From Deltaproteobacteria bacterium (lineage in GTDB: Bacteria; Desulfobacterota; Desulfomonilia; Desulfomonilales; Desulfomonilaceae): a stretch of 64,000 bases of DNA. The notes under the pieces were generated by a model. It was not told where the DNA came from. It worked only from the letters and a program-made list of their open reading frames with translations, and did not search any database. The stretch spans positions 1 through 64,000 of the forward strand of contig VGSG01000008.1 in NCBI GenBank assembly GCA_016875095.1, written 5' to 3'. Position numbers and translations under genes: made by a program. Positions 18,595-28,561 of the stretch are shown piece by piece. Within the stretch, counting starts at the first letter, position 1. Every line of letters begins with the position of its first letter.

Positions 18595-20782
18595 AAGCGA
18601 CAGGTTCGAAAACTTCGACGCGATCTCTGCCGTTTTGTTTTGCTTTGTACATGGCCTGGTCCGCGTTCTTGAGAAGGGTGACAAGGTCGGTGGCCTTTGG
18701 TTCGGCAACGGCCACTCCTATGCTCAGGGTAATGCGCACGGGCCGGTTGTCGGCGGTTAGTGGGGTTTCCGCCACCTTTTGCCGGAGTCGCTCCGCCACC
18801 CGGACAGCTTGCTCCATGCCGGTTTCAGGCAGCATCGCGACAAACTCTTCTCCACCGTACCGAGCAAATATATCGACTTGGCGCATACTGATGCGAGCCA
18901 GTTCCGCGACCTTTTTGAGCGCTTCATCGCCCACATCGTGTCCGTATGTGTCATTTATGACCTTGAAATGATCTAGATCAATCATGATGAGAGCCAACTG
19001 CCCACCATATCGTTTAGACCGATCGAGCTCACGTTGAGCGAGCCGCAGAAAGTAGCGTCGGTTCCAGACTTCGGTCAGGCTGTCGGTGATCGCAAGCGTG
19101 CGGAGCTTCTCTTCAAAGATCTTACGGTCGGTAATGTCTCGGGCCACGTGAACAAACATTTCGGGTTGCTCGCCGCCATTGTTCCGCAGGGGCGTTACCG
19201 ATACGAGAAATGCGCCTCCCAGTCTGGGTTCGGAGACTTCGGCAGAATGCTCCTTGCCGTCGGCCAAGCTCATCCGGAGGGGGCAATTGTCTATGGGATG
19301 GTCGGTCCCATGGCAGACTTTGTGGCAGTTAGCGCCGATTGCATCCCGGGGATGCACTCCCATTTTGTCGGCCATGGCCTTATTCAGCCGCATTATTCTG
19401 TAATTTCGATCGATAATGGCAATAAGATCCGGAACCGTGTCAAATGTTTGCTCCCACTCGCGCTTGGCTTTCGCAATTAATCCTTCCACACGTTTTCGCT
19501 CGATAACTTCATGTTGTAGGACCTCATTGGCCGCGGTCAGCTCCGTGGAACGCTCGGCAACCTGCTCTTCGAGCATGCGCCGGAAACCTCGCTGCATTGT
19601 CGCGTACTGGTCGGCCAAAGCTAATGAGAGGAACATACCCTGCAACAGATATCCGATCTTCATCGCTTGAATCCAGAATACGTTGTATGGAAGAAATCCT
19701 TGCAGTTGACCGACAAGGATAGTGGCAAGAATCGGAAAAGAAATATGCGCGAGGAAAAGATAACGCGCGGTCGTTTCTCCTCTATACCACGTCAGTCCGA
19801 TTACGATGACGAACATCCATGCCAGTGAAATACCAAAAACATGGGCGAGGAAATTCCCAACATAGTAGTTAATGAGATACAGAACGAGGAGCGCGCCTGC
19901 AAGGATCGTGAAAATATCCAAAACGCGGTACGAAATGGGATATTTCTTTCTTGCCGCGAGAAACGAAGATACAAAGATCGTGTTAAACAAAAAGGTAAAT
20001 GCCGACATGGACACAAAAAGATGCAGCAATTTTTCAGGTCGAGAGAAAACTGTCATGCGAGGAGTCAACCCGTCATAACCCAATTGCCAGATGACCACTC
20101 CCACAAGGGTCAAGATGTAATAAACGTACGATCGCTGCTTCAGGATTGTCCATGCAAACAAGTTGCAAACGATAAGGAAGCCCATTACTCCGTAGAAAAA
20201 CCCGAGGAACAGGTAGCGCCTCAAATCATCCGCAACGTAAGCTTCTTCGGAAGAAAGGACTAATGGAACCCACAAAGGCGTCAGGGATTGGACTCGAATA
20301 AAAAGTGTTTTTTGTTCATCCGGCGCGAAATCCAGCGTAAGAACCGGCCGACTACCTTGAGAGACCCTCTCTTCCCACGGGACACGCGCGCCGCCTCGGC
20401 GCTTTTCAATGTGGGCGCCCCTGTTCGATGTTACGAAAATGTCCACAAAATCAAGGTGATGATTAACGATTAGCAAAGTGACCGTGCGTAGCCCAGGGGT
20501 GTCATTCTCAAGAACCAGCTTGATCCAATACACAGACCGGGTGAGACCAAAGCTTGGCACGGCTTTTCGCGTTAAGTGGAATATCTTTGATCGAACCGAG
20601 TCGAACGATTCCTCGCCGGTTTTATCCTCGTAGACCTCCAGGCGCCCCTCCAAATTGTGATGAGCTGTCTCTCGATGCAGTTTGATAGGCGCGGCCCCTT
20701 GGTCCGCGAAAGCCGGTGGGCAGAAATGGCTCAGGAACAAAATTGCCGCGAGCGCCAAGCAAGAGGATGCTCTCTCAAGCAT
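18557..20782 (-). CDS. Membrane diguanylate cyclase with 7TMR-DISM sensor, PAS and GGDEF domains
   Basis: 741 residues from ATG 20782, chosen because GGAG lies upstream and a signal peptide follows (ALAAILFLSHFCPPAFA). Order: extracellular 7TMR-DISM beta domain (about 30-165), seven transmembrane helices (about 185-400), short coiled coil, PAS (about 440-560), GGDEF (about 575-735). The active-site loop is ARYGGEEF, with an RQVD inhibitory site five residues before it, so a functional cyclic-di-GMP synthase with product feedback is likely. The DISM domain usually binds carbohydrate-type ligands. The gene end runs 38 bases into the end of xerD on the other strand. Confidence 0.93.
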   Translation of the reverse strand: MLERASSCLALAAILFLSHFCPPAFADQGAAPIKLHRETAHHNLEGRLEVYEDKTGEESFDSVRSKIFHLTRKAVPSFGLTRSVYWIKLVLENDTPGLRTVTLLIVNHHLDFVDIFVTSNRGAHIEKRRGGARVPWEERVSQGSRPVLTLDFAPDEQKTLFIRVQSLTPLWVPLVLSSEEAYVADDLRRYLFLGFFYGVMGFLIVCNLFAWTILKQRSYVYYILTLVGVVIWQLGYDGLTPRMTVFSRPEKLLHLFVSMSAFTFLFNTIFVSSFLAARKKYPISYRVLDIFTILAGALLVLYLINYYVGNFLAHVFGISLAWMFVIVIGLTWYRGETTARYLFLAHISFPILATILVGQLQGFLPYNVFWIQAMKIGYLLQGMFLSLALADQYATMQRGFRRMLEEQVAERSTELTAANEVLQHEVIERKRVEGLIAKAKREWEQTFDTVPDLIAIIDRNYRIMRLNKAMADKMGVHPRDAIGANCHKVCHGTDHPIDNCPLRMSLADGKEHSAEVSEPRLGGAFLVSVTPLRNNGGEQPEMFVHVARDITDRKIFEEKLRTLAITDSLTEVWNRRYFLRLAQRELDRSKRYGGQLALIMIDLDHFKVINDTYGHDVGDEALKKVAELARISMRQVDIFARYGGEEFVAMLPETGMEQAVRVAERLRQKVAETPLTADNRPVRITLSIGVAVAEPKATDLVTLLKNADQAMYKAKQNGRDRVEVFEPVASILVDGGSGAGV

Positions 20783-21206
20783 GCGGCGCGCTCCAGGTAT
20801 TTCGCAAATCGGCGGCGCAGAAGGCGGCCTCCGGCAACCAAGCCTCCGCTGGATGAAGGTCGCTCGCGTCAATAGTTCCTTGCTCTCACTTATCGTCATC
20901 TGACCAGGTCCCTAAGAAAGCCGCTTCCTCAGCCGATGCTTTCGTATAGGTGACCATAGTATACTAAGCGCTACACCGTCAATACCAGGTTTGGAAGCCC
21001 CACCGCGTAACGACCAATAGTTCCGGCCATCACTCCGGAATTCGTGGAGATCCAAAGAGCGTTGATCGAGCGCGGCCCTGGTGGCGGCAGCCGGCTTTAA
21101 CACAGCGGCAGATTATTCCAACACGTTTCCTAAAGGGTAAGACGATCGCTCCGCGAGTTCGGAATCACATCAACGGTTGGAAGCGTCGCGAAAGGCTCTC
21201 CTGTTT
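20783..21206. other. Intergenic region upstream of the GGDEF gene
   Basis: These 424 bases carry the promoter region of the GGDEF gene and the tail region of the exported unknown gene. I see a perfect 10-base palindrome TAGTATACTA at 20957-20966 in an AT-rich stretch, close to a TTGACG hexamer on the minus strand, which could be an operator or core promoter. No RNA gene or convincing ORF was found. Confidence 0.4.
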
Positions 21207-22163
21207 CTATTGGCCTGGAGTCTGCTCAGGGGTGGGCGCCGCGCCTGGGGTTTCCGCTGAGGGTGTTGCTTGACCGCGCGGCGCCGCGGGACGCGGGGCC
21301 GGCGGTCTGGTGAGCGTGCGGGTCGGCATCATACCGGCTACGGTTCTTCGCAAAGTGCGGCGCTGGATCAGTGTGCCCGGTGGAGCCGCATAGGAGGGAT
21401 GAGCGATATCCATGCCCGAGCATTTCCAGATGTATGTGAACGCGTCTACAATATCGTTGAGCATTTTTGTGTATATCGTGTTGATGTCGGTGTCATTGAA
21501 AGTCATGTGTATATCGAACTTTTCCGGCGCGCGCAGAGATGCGAACGTGTCGTGTCTCATGCGAATAGGAAAGAGCTCGCTTCGGGCGTACCTGAACTGG
21601 GGCGTAGCGCTCGGTCGAAACCGTTCCAAGAGCTCGCCCAGCGAGTGAAAATCGCCATACCCGTCGTAATAGACCCAGATGTCCATGCCGTGGGCGCCCA
21701 CGAGGGAGTCAAGGGTCCGAGAGAACCGCTCCAGGTACTCCAGGTCAGGCATGTCGGGCATGTCCACCAAGATTATGGAGTATGCGATCATCCCCAGGCG
21801 GCCGGCCAAGTTGTTGTGCGATGTGTCGAGCTTGATCTCGCCCTCTTTGAACGCTTGCACGCAGTAGGGGATGTCTCTGCTCAAGCGCCCGAACGCGTCT
21901 TTTCGGATCTCTTCCAAGTCCCTCATCTTGCCCAGGTTGATAAGAACGTCCCGGTTGATAAAAGTCATGCCGCGCATGAAATCGTACCGGTTTTGAAAAA
22001 TGTATGAGCTCATGGCTCGCGGCAGAAGCTTCACAATGTCCTTGGTGGCAACCTGCAGAAAGGTCTCATGGGAGTGATAGGCCACGTACCCTTGAGCGGG
22101 CATAACCGCAATCGCCAAGATCGCGAGAACCTGCAGGATCGGCAAGAGCCTTCGCAGCGCCAT
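21207..22163 (-). CDS. Exported protein of unknown function with Pro/Ala-rich tail
   Basis: 318 residues from ATG 22163, which has GGAGG seven bases upstream; the frame is open further upstream without a start signal. A signal peptide or anchor spans about 6-25. The mature part is mostly helical with His- and Asp-rich spots (GYVAYHSHETFLQVATKD; LDTSHNNLAGRLGMIAYS) reminiscent of metal-dependent helical hydrolases such as zinc phospholipase C, but I cannot match a full metal set. The last 55 residues are Pro/Ala/Thr-rich, typical of a surface or wall-spanning linker. Monocistronic; no functional call. Confidence 0.7.
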   Translation of the reverse strand: MALRRLLPILQVLAILAIAVMPAQGYVAYHSHETFLQVATKDIVKLLPRAMSSYIFQNRYDFMRGMTFINRDVLINLGKMRDLEEIRKDAFGRLSRDIPYCVQAFKEGEIKLDTSHNNLAGRLGMIAYSIILVDMPDMPDLEYLERFSRTLDSLVGAHGMDIWVYYDGYGDFHSLGELLERFRPSATPQFRYARSELFPIRMRHDTFASLRAPEKFDIHMTFNDTDINTIYTKMLNDIVDAFTYIWKCSGMDIAHPSYAAPPGTLIQRRTLRRTVAGMMPTRTLTRPPAPRPAAPRGQATPSAETPGAAPTPEQTPGQ

Positions 22164-22319
22164 AGGGAGTCCTCCTTGCCTGGGAGAGCCTTTCAGTGAC
22201 GAAGAGATTCTCTCACGGTGAGGAGCATACCATAGCTCTGCCAAAAAATCAATATAAATTCCGGCCAACTAAGCATGAAGTCTAATAAATTAGTTGTGGG
22301 ATATGGGGCGTCGAAGCGC

Positions 22320-24983
22320 TTAGCAGAATCTGCCTTTCCAGTCCGCGAGCCTGGTGAGCGCTTCCAATGGAGTGAGGGTATCGGGGTCGATCTTTTCCAA
22401 TTCCTTGAGTAGATCATCGCCCGGGTAACCAAAGAGTTCGGTCTGAGTCGCGCCATCCGCAGGACTCTTTCGGGATTGGGAACCTTTGGAGAGTCTCGGG
22501 TGACCGCCTGGGTCGAGTTCCTCTTTTTCCAGATTGGCCAGGATCTCTTTGGCCCGGCGTATGACCGGATCCGGTATGCCCGCAAGGCGGGCCACTTGAA
22601 TGCCGTAGGATCTGTTGGAGCCCCCGGGGACGATTTTGCGAAGGAAGACGATCCGGTCTTTCCATTCCTTCACTGAAAAGGTGTAAATTCGCACCCGATC
22701 CTTGACCAACCCAAGGTCTACCAGCTCGTGGTAATGGGTGGCGAAGAGAGTTCTCGGTCCTCCATCCTGTCGGTCGTGCAAATATTCGGTGACGGCCCAG
22801 GCTATGGAGAGCCCGTCAAAGGTGCTTGTGCCTCTGCCGACCTCGTCGAGCAGAACCAGCGACCGAGGGGACGCGTTATGGAGAATATCCGCGGTTTCGT
22901 TCATCTCCACCATGAACGTTGATTGACCGAAAGTGAGATAATCCGCAGCTCCGATCCGGGTGAAGATGCGATCCACGATTCCTATGGACGCTTCCTTGGC
23001 AGGAACGAAGCTCCCCATCTGCGCCATGAGCACAATGAGAGCCACCTGACGCATGTACGTTGATTTGCCGGCCATGTTGGGGCCTGTGATTATGAGGATC
23101 TGGTCCGATGATCTGTTGAGCAGCGCGTCGTTGGGAACGAAGGTCTCAAGGCCCTCAAAGGTCTCCACGACCGGGTGGCGTCCTTCAATGATTCGGATTT
23201 CATCGCCTTCATGAACCTCGGGCCGAATATAGCCTCGTGTGGCTGCCGTTTCCGCAAGAGACACGAGCGCGTCAAGTGTGGCGATGAGGCGCGCCGTGGT
23301 CTGGATCCGAGGTATCACCTCCTGAAGCTGGGTCCTGAGTCGATTGAAGATAGTCTCTTCAAGCTCCAGGATACGATCCTGCGCATTGAGCACCTTGAGC
23401 TCGTATTCTTTGAGATCCTCCGTGACGTATCGTTCCGCGTTCACCAGGGTTTGCTTGCGCACATACTCGGGCGGGACCTTTGCCTGGTGGCTTCTGGTCA
23501 CTTCGATGTAGTAACCGAAGACCTTATTGTATCCGACTCTTAGATTGGGTATCCCGGCGCGTTCCCGTTCCCGCGCTTCTATGCCCGCGATCCACTCTTT
23601 GCCGTGTGCGCTGATCCCTCGCAGCTCGTCCAGCTCTTCGTCGTATCCCGGCCGGATGACCCCTCCGTCCCGGATATTTACCGGAGGCGAGTCCACGAGC
23701 ACCGCGGAAATCGCGTGAGCTACGTATGAGAGATCATCCATCTCGCGTATTTGATCGAGGAGATCCGTATGGACCTCGCTGAGGAGAGCGCTGAGTTGTG
23801 GGATCTTTTCCGCGGATTCCTTGAGGTGCGCCAGGTCGCGTGGCCCGACGTTTCTGAGCGAAATCTTACCTGCGATCCGTTCCAGATCGCCGATTTCCTT
23901 GAGCGCCTCGCGAACGGGCTGTCTGACGAGGGTTTCGTCTACGAGCTTGCCCACGGTCTCACTGCGACGCTCGATCTCCTTCACATCGAGAAGTGGATAT
24001 GAAATCCAGTGACGGAGCAAACGAGCGCCCATCGGGGTGCATGTCCGGTCCAGAAGACGCGCCAACGTTCCTTTAGCCGAACCGTCTCTGATATTCCTGA
24101 AGATCTCAAGATTTCTGCGTGCGCCTAGGTCCAGGACCATGTAATTGCCGAGGTGATACACTCGGGGCGGCTTGATATGAGACGGCGTGTCCGGCCTGGT
24201 CTGTCGCACGTAATTGATCATCATTCCCGCGGCAAGCGCAGGCGCGGAGTCCGCCGGCAGGCCGAATCCGTCAAGGCTCTGGACGCCATACTGGTCCCGA
24301 AGCGTCTCCACGCAATTGCGCGGTTCAGCCATCCATTCGTCCAACAGGCGCACATAAAAGGATTCATCCAGGGCAGTGCGCAGGAAGTGATCCGATGGGA
24401 GGTTTTCGGGGATCACGATCTCTTTCGGCTCCAAACGACGAAGCTCCTGCAGTGTCAGGTCGCGATCGGAAGTCTCCGTAACCAGCAGATCACCCGTGGA
24501 AAGATCAAACGCAGCGATGCCCAGAGTTTCCCCACGGGGGACGACCGCTACGACAAAATGGTTCTCATCCGCCTTCAGCGCGCCGGGCTCTTCGGTGAGC
24601 CCCGGGGTGAGCACTCTCGTTATTTCTCGCCGAACTATTCCCTGAGCGTGTTTTGGATCTTCTACTTGATCGCAGACCGCCACCCGTTCCCCCGCAGCCA
24701 ACAACCGTGAAATATACGCGGAAGCCGAATGATGCGGGAACCCGCACATAGGGACGCTTTCTTCCTTGTTCTTGTCGCGGGTGGTGAGCGCGATCTCCAG
24801 GATCTGGGAGGCCTTCTTCGCGTCCTCGAAGAACATCTCGTAGAAGTCGCCCATCCGGAAAAGAAGTATGGCGTCGGGATGCCGCTGTTTTTGCTCCCGA
24901 TACTGACGCATCATAGGCGTGAGATGAGGCGGGCTCTTGGACATGACCGGCTGCACGGGAAGAACGCTCGGTAACTTAATCAT
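22320..24983 (-). CDS. mutS: DNA mismatch repair protein MutS
   Basis: 887 residues from ATG 24983. The frame remains open to about 25970, but similarity starts only at PHLTPMMRQYREQKQRHPD, so the upstream part is not MutS. The mismatch-wedge motif is RMGDFYEMF near residue 50. The ATPase domain has Walker A GPNMAGKSTYMRQ, Walker B LVLLDEVGRGTSTFDG and ATHYHEL. It recognises base mismatches and small loops as a clamp on DNA. Length matches MutS1, not MutS2. Ribosome binding site is weak (GAAGAAA); ATG 24944 is an alternative. It is transcribed divergently from the RraA-like gene. Confidence 0.96.
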   Translation of the reverse strand: MIKLPSVLPVQPVMSKSPPHLTPMMRQYREQKQRHPDAILLFRMGDFYEMFFEDAKKASQILEIALTTRDKNKEESVPMCGFPHHSASAYISRLLAAGERVAVCDQVEDPKHAQGIVRREITRVLTPGLTEEPGALKADENHFVVAVVPRGETLGIAAFDLSTGDLLVTETSDRDLTLQELRRLEPKEIVIPENLPSDHFLRTALDESFYVRLLDEWMAEPRNCVETLRDQYGVQSLDGFGLPADSAPALAAGMMINYVRQTRPDTPSHIKPPRVYHLGNYMVLDLGARRNLEIFRNIRDGSAKGTLARLLDRTCTPMGARLLRHWISYPLLDVKEIERRSETVGKLVDETLVRQPVREALKEIGDLERIAGKISLRNVGPRDLAHLKESAEKIPQLSALLSEVHTDLLDQIREMDDLSYVAHAISAVLVDSPPVNIRDGGVIRPGYDEELDELRGISAHGKEWIAGIEARERERAGIPNLRVGYNKVFGYYIEVTRSHQAKVPPEYVRKQTLVNAERYVTEDLKEYELKVLNAQDRILELEETIFNRLRTQLQEVIPRIQTTARLIATLDALVSLAETAATRGYIRPEVHEGDEIRIIEGRHPVVETFEGLETFVPNDALLNRSSDQILIITGPNMAGKSTYMRQVALIVLMAQMGSFVPAKEASIGIVDRIFTRIGAADYLTFGQSTFMVEMNETADILHNASPRSLVLLDEVGRGTSTFDGLSIAWAVTEYLHDRQDGGPRTLFATHYHELVDLGLVKDRVRIYTFSVKEWKDRIVFLRKIVPGGSNRSYGIQVARLAGIPDPVIRRAKEILANLEKEELDPGGHPRLSKGSQSRKSPADGATQTELFGYPGDDLLKELEKIDPDTLTPLEALTRLADWKGRFC

Positions 24984-25241
24984 CGCGCAGTTTCTTCGCT
25001 TTGCGGACAAGCATAACCGAGTCACGCGGAAGGTGTCCAGGCCGATTTGGGTTTCGGAGAACCGCGGGCTCTTTCCCATTATATTGAACTGGACAAGCGC
25101 AGTTGCTAATTTTATAAAGCACTGTGGGAGTGTCCGGCAACGACTCGCGTTGTCTTTTGCGTCTAAACGCGTGCCCATTTGGCAAGAGACGATAGAGATT
25201 TGGTGACACGATCTCCGGCGATCGCAACCGTAGGAGGATTT

Positions 25242-25949
25242 GTGACCATAAAATTCCCCGGAGAAGCATTTGCCGAGCTGTCCACGCCTCTGCTCGCGGA
25301 CGCGTGCGTGCGATTGGATGTTCCTCTTCTCGTAGCCCCACAAGGGATTCGACCCCTCAAGGCAGGAACGAGCGTCGCAGGCCGGGCGCTTCCAGTCGTA
25401 CACTACGGCAGCGTGGACATCTTCCTGGAAGCTATGCATTCCGCTGAAGAAGGGGACGTGCTCGTCATCGACAACCAAGGCAGAACCGATGAAGGCTGCG
25501 TGGGAGATTTGACTGCGCTGGAAGCGGAGGCGTCGGGTTTGGCCGGGATCGTGGTATGGGGCTGCCACAGAGATAGTGCGGAACTCGCCGCCATTGGATT
25601 TCCCATCTTCAGCTACGGTGTGTATCCAGTCGGCCCCACTCGATTGGATCCAAGGGAACCCCATGCCCTGGAGCGCGCGTGTTTTGGGAATTCCCGGGTC
25701 GGGCGGGAACACTTTGTCTTCGCTGACGACGACGGCGTCCTGTTTGTTCCTCAGGCGCGCCTCGAAGAAGTCCTCTCGACGGCTCGCTCCATCCGGGAGA
25801 CGGAGCGGCGCCAGGCCACGGCGATCAGTGAGGGCCGGACACTTCGGGAACAGCTCCGATTCGCGGAATACATGGCCAACCGAATAGCCGATCCATCCTA
25901 TACCTTTCGTGCGCATTTGAGGAAGATCGGCGGAGCAATTGAAGAATAG
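25242..25949 (+). CDS. RraA-like / HMG aldolase family protein
   Basis: 235 residues from GTG 25242 with AGGAGG four bases upstream; a TTG further upstream is in frame but has no binding site. The family core is VLVIDNQGRTDEGCVGDLTA and GLAGIVVWGCHRDSAEL, where the conserved Gly-Asp and Arg-Asp bind metal and pyruvate in 4-hydroxy-4-methyl-2-oxoglutarate aldolases; related proteins inhibit RNase E (RraA). The C-terminal extension is charged and helical, longer than E. coli RraA (161 residues), favouring aldolase or oxaloacetate decarboxylase activity. The cytochrome gene follows 19 bases later. Confidence 0.85.
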   Translation: MTIKFPGEAFAELSTPLLADACVRLDVPLLVAPQGIRPLKAGTSVAGRALPVVHYGSVDIFLEAMHSAEEGDVLVIDNQGRTDEGCVGDLTALEAEASGLAGIVVWGCHRDSAELAAIGFPIFSYGVYPVGPTRLDPREPHALERACFGNSRVGREHFVFADDDGVLFVPQARLEEVLSTARSIRETERRQATAISEGRTLREQLRFAEYMANRIADPSYTFRAHLRKIGGAIEE

Positions 25950-25968
25950 AGGATCCTCAGGAGCGTTC

Positions 25969-28356
25969 ATGAAGAAATATGTTCAAATCATGGCCATTGG
26001 AACCGGCCTGCTCGCTCTCGTGGCTTCATGGAGACTCCCGTTTGCTTCCTTCGCCACCGCAGGCAACGCTACTTCCGCTCCTTTCGCCGGTTCCGAGGGC
26101 TACACCGGGTCCGTGAGCTGTCGGAAATGCCATGAGAAGTTCTATCAGTTGTGGTCCACATCTCACCACGGGCTCGCAATGCGGCCGTACACGGCAGAAT
26201 TCGCAAAGAAGGAGTTGACACCGCAATCGGGAGAGATAACGGTCGGCGCATACCGGTATACGGCCGATATCCGAGAAGGAGCGGGCTGCGTTGTTGAGCA
26301 AGGTCCCGAGGAGGCGAAGAAATACCCCATTGAACACGCAATAGGCGGCAAGAACGTCTATTATTTCCTCACGACATTGGATCGGGGCCGACTACAGACA
26401 CTGCCGGTGGCTTATGACGTTCGCAAAAAGGAATGGTTTGACATGGCGGCCAGCGGCCTACGCCATTTTTCGGGGCAGAGCGAACAACCCGTGAATTGGC
26501 CTGAATGGCCGTATACGTTCAACACTGCTTGCTATGGCTGTCACGTGAGCCAACTCGCGACCAACTACGATCTGAAGAGCGACACATACCGCACCAGATG
26601 GCGGGAGCCGGGCATCAATTGCGAAACATGCCACGGCCCTGCGGAGGAACATATCCGCGTATGCGAAGCTGCGCCAAAAGGAACCGTTCCAAAGGACCTG
26701 AAGATCATTCGAGGAGGGCGGGATTTCACCAAGGACCAGAACAACGCGACCTGCTCGACATGCCATGCCAAAGGGTCGGCCCTGACGAACACATTCAAGC
26801 CGGGCGATCGGTTCTTCGACCACTTCGACCTAGTGACGCTCGAAAGCCCGGACTACTATCCGGACGGTCGCGATCTTGGAGAAAACTACACGTACACCTC
26901 GTGGATCATGAGTCCCTGCGTGAAGTCAGGCAAGCTCGATTGCTTGGATTGTCACACATCTAGCGGCAGGTATAGATTCAGCGCTGCGGACAAGGCTAAT
27001 GAAGCGTGTCTTCCGTGCCACCAGAACAAGGTGAGCAATGCGCCCGAACATACCCGTCACAAGGCGGACAGCCCCGGGAACAAGTGTATCTCCTGCCACA
27101 TGCCCATGACTGAATTCGCTCGCATGCGTCGTAGCGACCATTCCATGGCGCCTCCCACGCCTGCGCTCACCATCGCATTTCAATCGCCGAACGCGTGCAA
27201 TGGCTGCCATCAGGACAAAACGCCCCAGTGGGCGGATCAACAGGTCCGTGAGTGGCGGGAACGGGACTATCAGGCTGCGGCGCTTCACCGTTCAGGTCTC
27301 ATTGATGCGGCCCGCAAGCGCGATTGGAGCCGCCTGCCGGATATGCTCGCTTACGTGGAAGCCAAAGATCGCGACGAGGTGTTCGCGGCTTCTCTCATAC
27401 GGCTTCTCCGGGGGTGCGAAGACGACCGCAGGTCGCCCGTATCGCTCAATGCGCTCAACGATCCTTCGCCCCTCGTTCGGGCTGCGGCCGCTGAATCCCT
27501 CACAGGGATCGTTTCACGAGAGACCGCGACGGGGCTTCTCCGCGCCTGCGCAGACGAGAGCCGGCTCGTCCGTGTTCGCGCGGCCGCGGTCCTCGCGGGC
27601 TTTCCCAGGACGCTCCTAAGGGACCAGGATCTTGCCGGCTTGCACAGCGCCACGGAAGAGTATCTCGGATCTCTTATGGCCAGGCCGGATCAGTGGACTT
27701 CCCATTACAATCTGGGCAATTTCTTTCTGGGCCGGGACCAGCTTCCGCTTGCCCTGGCAGCCTTTGAGACCGCGTCCAAATTCGATCCCAACGGTGCGCA
27801 TCCACTTGTGAACACCTCCATCGTGTATGCGCGCATGGGCGAGCTGCAAAAAGCCGAAGCTTCATTACATAAGGCTCTGCAAATCGATCCCAAAAGCGCG
27901 CCCGCTCATTTCAACATGGGTTTGCTCAAGGCCGAGCAAGGAGATATCTCTGCAACGGAGAAGCGCCTGCGCTCAGCCTTGCGGTTCGACCCTATGCTGG
28001 CTGAAGCGGCATACAATTTGAGCGTGGTTCTCTCCAAAGACCGTCTGGAAGAAGCCATCACGTGGGCGAGGAAGGCCGCGGAGCTTCGGCCTCGTGAACC
28101 CAAGTACGCTTACACGCTCGGTTTCTTTTGCTACCGGAAAGGTGATCTACGGGAGGGAGAAGAAGTTCTGCGCCGTTTGGCTCAGCGCCATCCGGCTTAC
28201 GCGGACGCGTATCTTCTGCTCGGGGATACGTACGAAAAACAGGGCAGAGTTGGGGAGGCCACAAGCCTGTACCGCCAGGCCCTGGCGCAAGAAGGAATGT
28301 CCCCGCAAACGAGACGGCTCATGGAGACAAAGCTCAAGAGGCTTTCGACAAGATAA
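25969..28356 (+). CDS. Octaheme cytochrome c fused to HEAT-like and TPR repeats
   Basis: 795 residues from ATG 25969 (AGGAG five bases upstream). Signal or anchor segment at about 5-23. Eight CxxCH heme motifs follow in the first 425 residues: CRKCH, CYGCH, CETCH, CSTCH, CLDCH, CLPCH, CISCH and CNGCH. About 440-560 is a HEAT-like section (LNDPSPLVRAAAAESL; SRLVRVRAAAVLAGF). About 570-790 contains five to six TPRs (ALAAFETASKFDPNGAHP and similar). It is a periplasmic electron carrier or reductase with a built-in interaction platform, of the cytochrome c-554/NrfB-like superfamily often seen in sulfate and metal reducers. The donor and acceptor are not evident. Confidence 0.9.
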   Translation: MKKYVQIMAIGTGLLALVASWRLPFASFATAGNATSAPFAGSEGYTGSVSCRKCHEKFYQLWSTSHHGLAMRPYTAEFAKKELTPQSGEITVGAYRYTADIREGAGCVVEQGPEEAKKYPIEHAIGGKNVYYFLTTLDRGRLQTLPVAYDVRKKEWFDMAASGLRHFSGQSEQPVNWPEWPYTFNTACYGCHVSQLATNYDLKSDTYRTRWREPGINCETCHGPAEEHIRVCEAAPKGTVPKDLKIIRGGRDFTKDQNNATCSTCHAKGSALTNTFKPGDRFFDHFDLVTLESPDYYPDGRDLGENYTYTSWIMSPCVKSGKLDCLDCHTSSGRYRFSAADKANEACLPCHQNKVSNAPEHTRHKADSPGNKCISCHMPMTEFARMRRSDHSMAPPTPALTIAFQSPNACNGCHQDKTPQWADQQVREWRERDYQAAALHRSGLIDAARKRDWSRLPDMLAYVEAKDRDEVFAASLIRLLRGCEDDRRSPVSLNALNDPSPLVRAAAAESLTGIVSRETATGLLRACADESRLVRVRAAAVLAGFPRTLLRDQDLAGLHSATEEYLGSLMARPDQWTSHYNLGNFFLGRDQLPLALAAFETASKFDPNGAHPLVNTSIVYARMGELQKAEASLHKALQIDPKSAPAHFNMGLLKAEQGDISATEKRLRSALRFDPMLAEAAYNLSVVLSKDRLEEAITWARKAAELRPREPKYAYTLGFFCYRKGDLREGEEVLRRLAQRHPAYADAYLLLGDTYEKQGRVGEATSLYRQALAQEGMSPQTRRLMETKLKRLSTR

Positions 28357-28561
28357 GCGAGGTTCTTGAATTCTTTCAAAGAGTTTCCACCTCCCCGGAA
28401 CGCGGCGAGCTTTAGCATTGACCATGTGATGAAGATGCTGCAGAAAGGGTTGAGCAAGTAAGAGCCGGTTTGTGGCCTCAACCGAGACGTTCTTTCGCGC
28501 GTGTCCGGCGATGTCGATAGGAGGGCGCGGCTTTTTTTCCGCCGCTGTTCGGAGGAGATCT

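Noticed and set aside
24984-25970. Open frame extending mutS upstream by about 330 codons
   Set aside because: Similarity to MutS begins at 24983 and the extension runs antisense to the RraA-like gene, which has its own strong start.
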